Origin: Deltaproteobacteria bacterium
GTDB taxonomy: Bacteria > Desulfobacterota > JAENJC01
Assembly: GCA_016208525.1 (NCBI GenBank)
Contig: JACQYJ010000209.1
Location: 1 to 5,517, forward strand
Reading direction: 5' to 3'
DNA: 5,517 bases
The notes under the pieces were generated by a model. The model was not told the origin of the DNA and did no database searches. It saw only the letters and a program-made list of their open reading frames with translations. The position numbers were made by a program, and so were the translations under genes. Below, one piece after another: positions 5,400 through 5,517 of the stretch (position 1 is the stretch's first letter; the number at the start of each line of letters is the position of its first letter).

Positions 5400-5505
5400 A
5401 ACCACAGAGGACACCGAGAAAAGATGAGAGGCACAGAGGACAAAATTATAATATTTAAGAAAAACCTCTGTGTTTCTCTGATTAATCTCTGTGAACTCTG
5501 TGGTT
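5400..5505. repeat. CACAGAG-type inverted repeat, third copy, with nested inner pair
   Basis: The outer arms AACCACAGAGGACACCGAGA (5400-5419) and the reverse complement of 5486-5505 match at 17 of 20 positions. An inner pair is nested: CACAGAGG (5432-5439) against CCTCTGTG (5465-5472). The interior is AT-rich. It begins 32 nt after the previous copy ends, so two elements sit in tandem. Confidence 0.75.
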
Positions 5506-5517
5506 CAAATAGTTTTG

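Larger units (their letters stand above)
5230..5517. other. Gene-free, repeat-rich region at the window's right end
   Basis: These 288 nt contain no credible gene on either strand. The first ~55 nt hold no recognisable signal beyond a weak 6-bp AT-rich palindrome (5259-5273). The rest is two CACAGAG-type inverted repeats (5289-5367 and 5400-5505) separated by a short unique stretch containing GAGCCTCTTGCAAAAGTCC (5379-5397). The base composition is clearly more AT-rich than in the genes. No intrinsic terminator with a T-run was found after the CDF gene. Confidence 0.7.

Noticed and set aside
5289..5505. CRISPR array in the CACAGAG repeats
   Set aside because: Repeat units are 9-bp, degenerate and inverted relative to each other, without regular direct repeats of 24-37 bp or uniform spacers.

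Overview
The window is a 5.5 kb bacterial chromosomal segment with all five complete genes and one 5'-truncated gene on the + strand. In order: the C-terminal part of NAD(P)H-hydrate dehydratase (nnrD), a stand-alone CBS-pair protein, tsaE (tRNA t6A synthesis ATPase), lysC (aspartate kinase), a REC-GAF-GGDEF response regulator (predicted diguanylate cyclase), and a cation diffusion facilitator (CDF) metal/H+ antiporter. The gene order nnrD-CBS-tsaE-lysC, the moderate G+C and the abundance of short dispersed repeats (CACAGAG type, GTGGTCA type, GGACGCAGATTT type) suggest a Nitrospirota or Desulfobacterota-like environmental bacterium. This taxonomic guess rests on recollection of such genomes, not on a search.

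Layout: positions 2-1482 form a housekeeping cluster (metabolite repair, putative adenylate sensing, tRNA modification) that runs into lysC (1542-2756) with a 59-nt gap. No lysine riboswitch or T-box fits in that gap, so lysC control is probably allosteric, through its two C-terminal ACT domains. Inside lysC there is a strong Shine-Dalgarno and in-frame GTG at codon 247, close to where the separate beta subunit of Bacillus subtilis aspartokinase II begins. A two-polypeptide enzyme from one gene is therefore plausible. After a repeat-filled 145-nt gap come two apparently independent genes, the c-di-GMP signalling regulator (2902-4290) and the CDF transporter (4363-5229). The last 288 nt contain no gene and are mostly repeats.

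The most unusual aspect is the repeat content of the gene junctions. At least four kinds of short repeat occupy most of them, and three run into coding sequence. A 110-bp element (401-510) has 7-bp-repeat arms around two perfect tandem hairpins; it supplies the last codons and stop of nnrD and ends exactly at the ribosome binding site of the CBS gene. A second 7-bp repeat tract (976-1003) supplies the start codon and first residues of tsaE. An inverted repeat (1442-1513) supplies the last 13 codons of tsaE. Three 9-bp-unit CACAGAG inverted repeats lie at 2781-2863, 5289-5367 and 5400-5505. I see no CRISPR array, tRNA, rRNA, transposase or defence system in the window.
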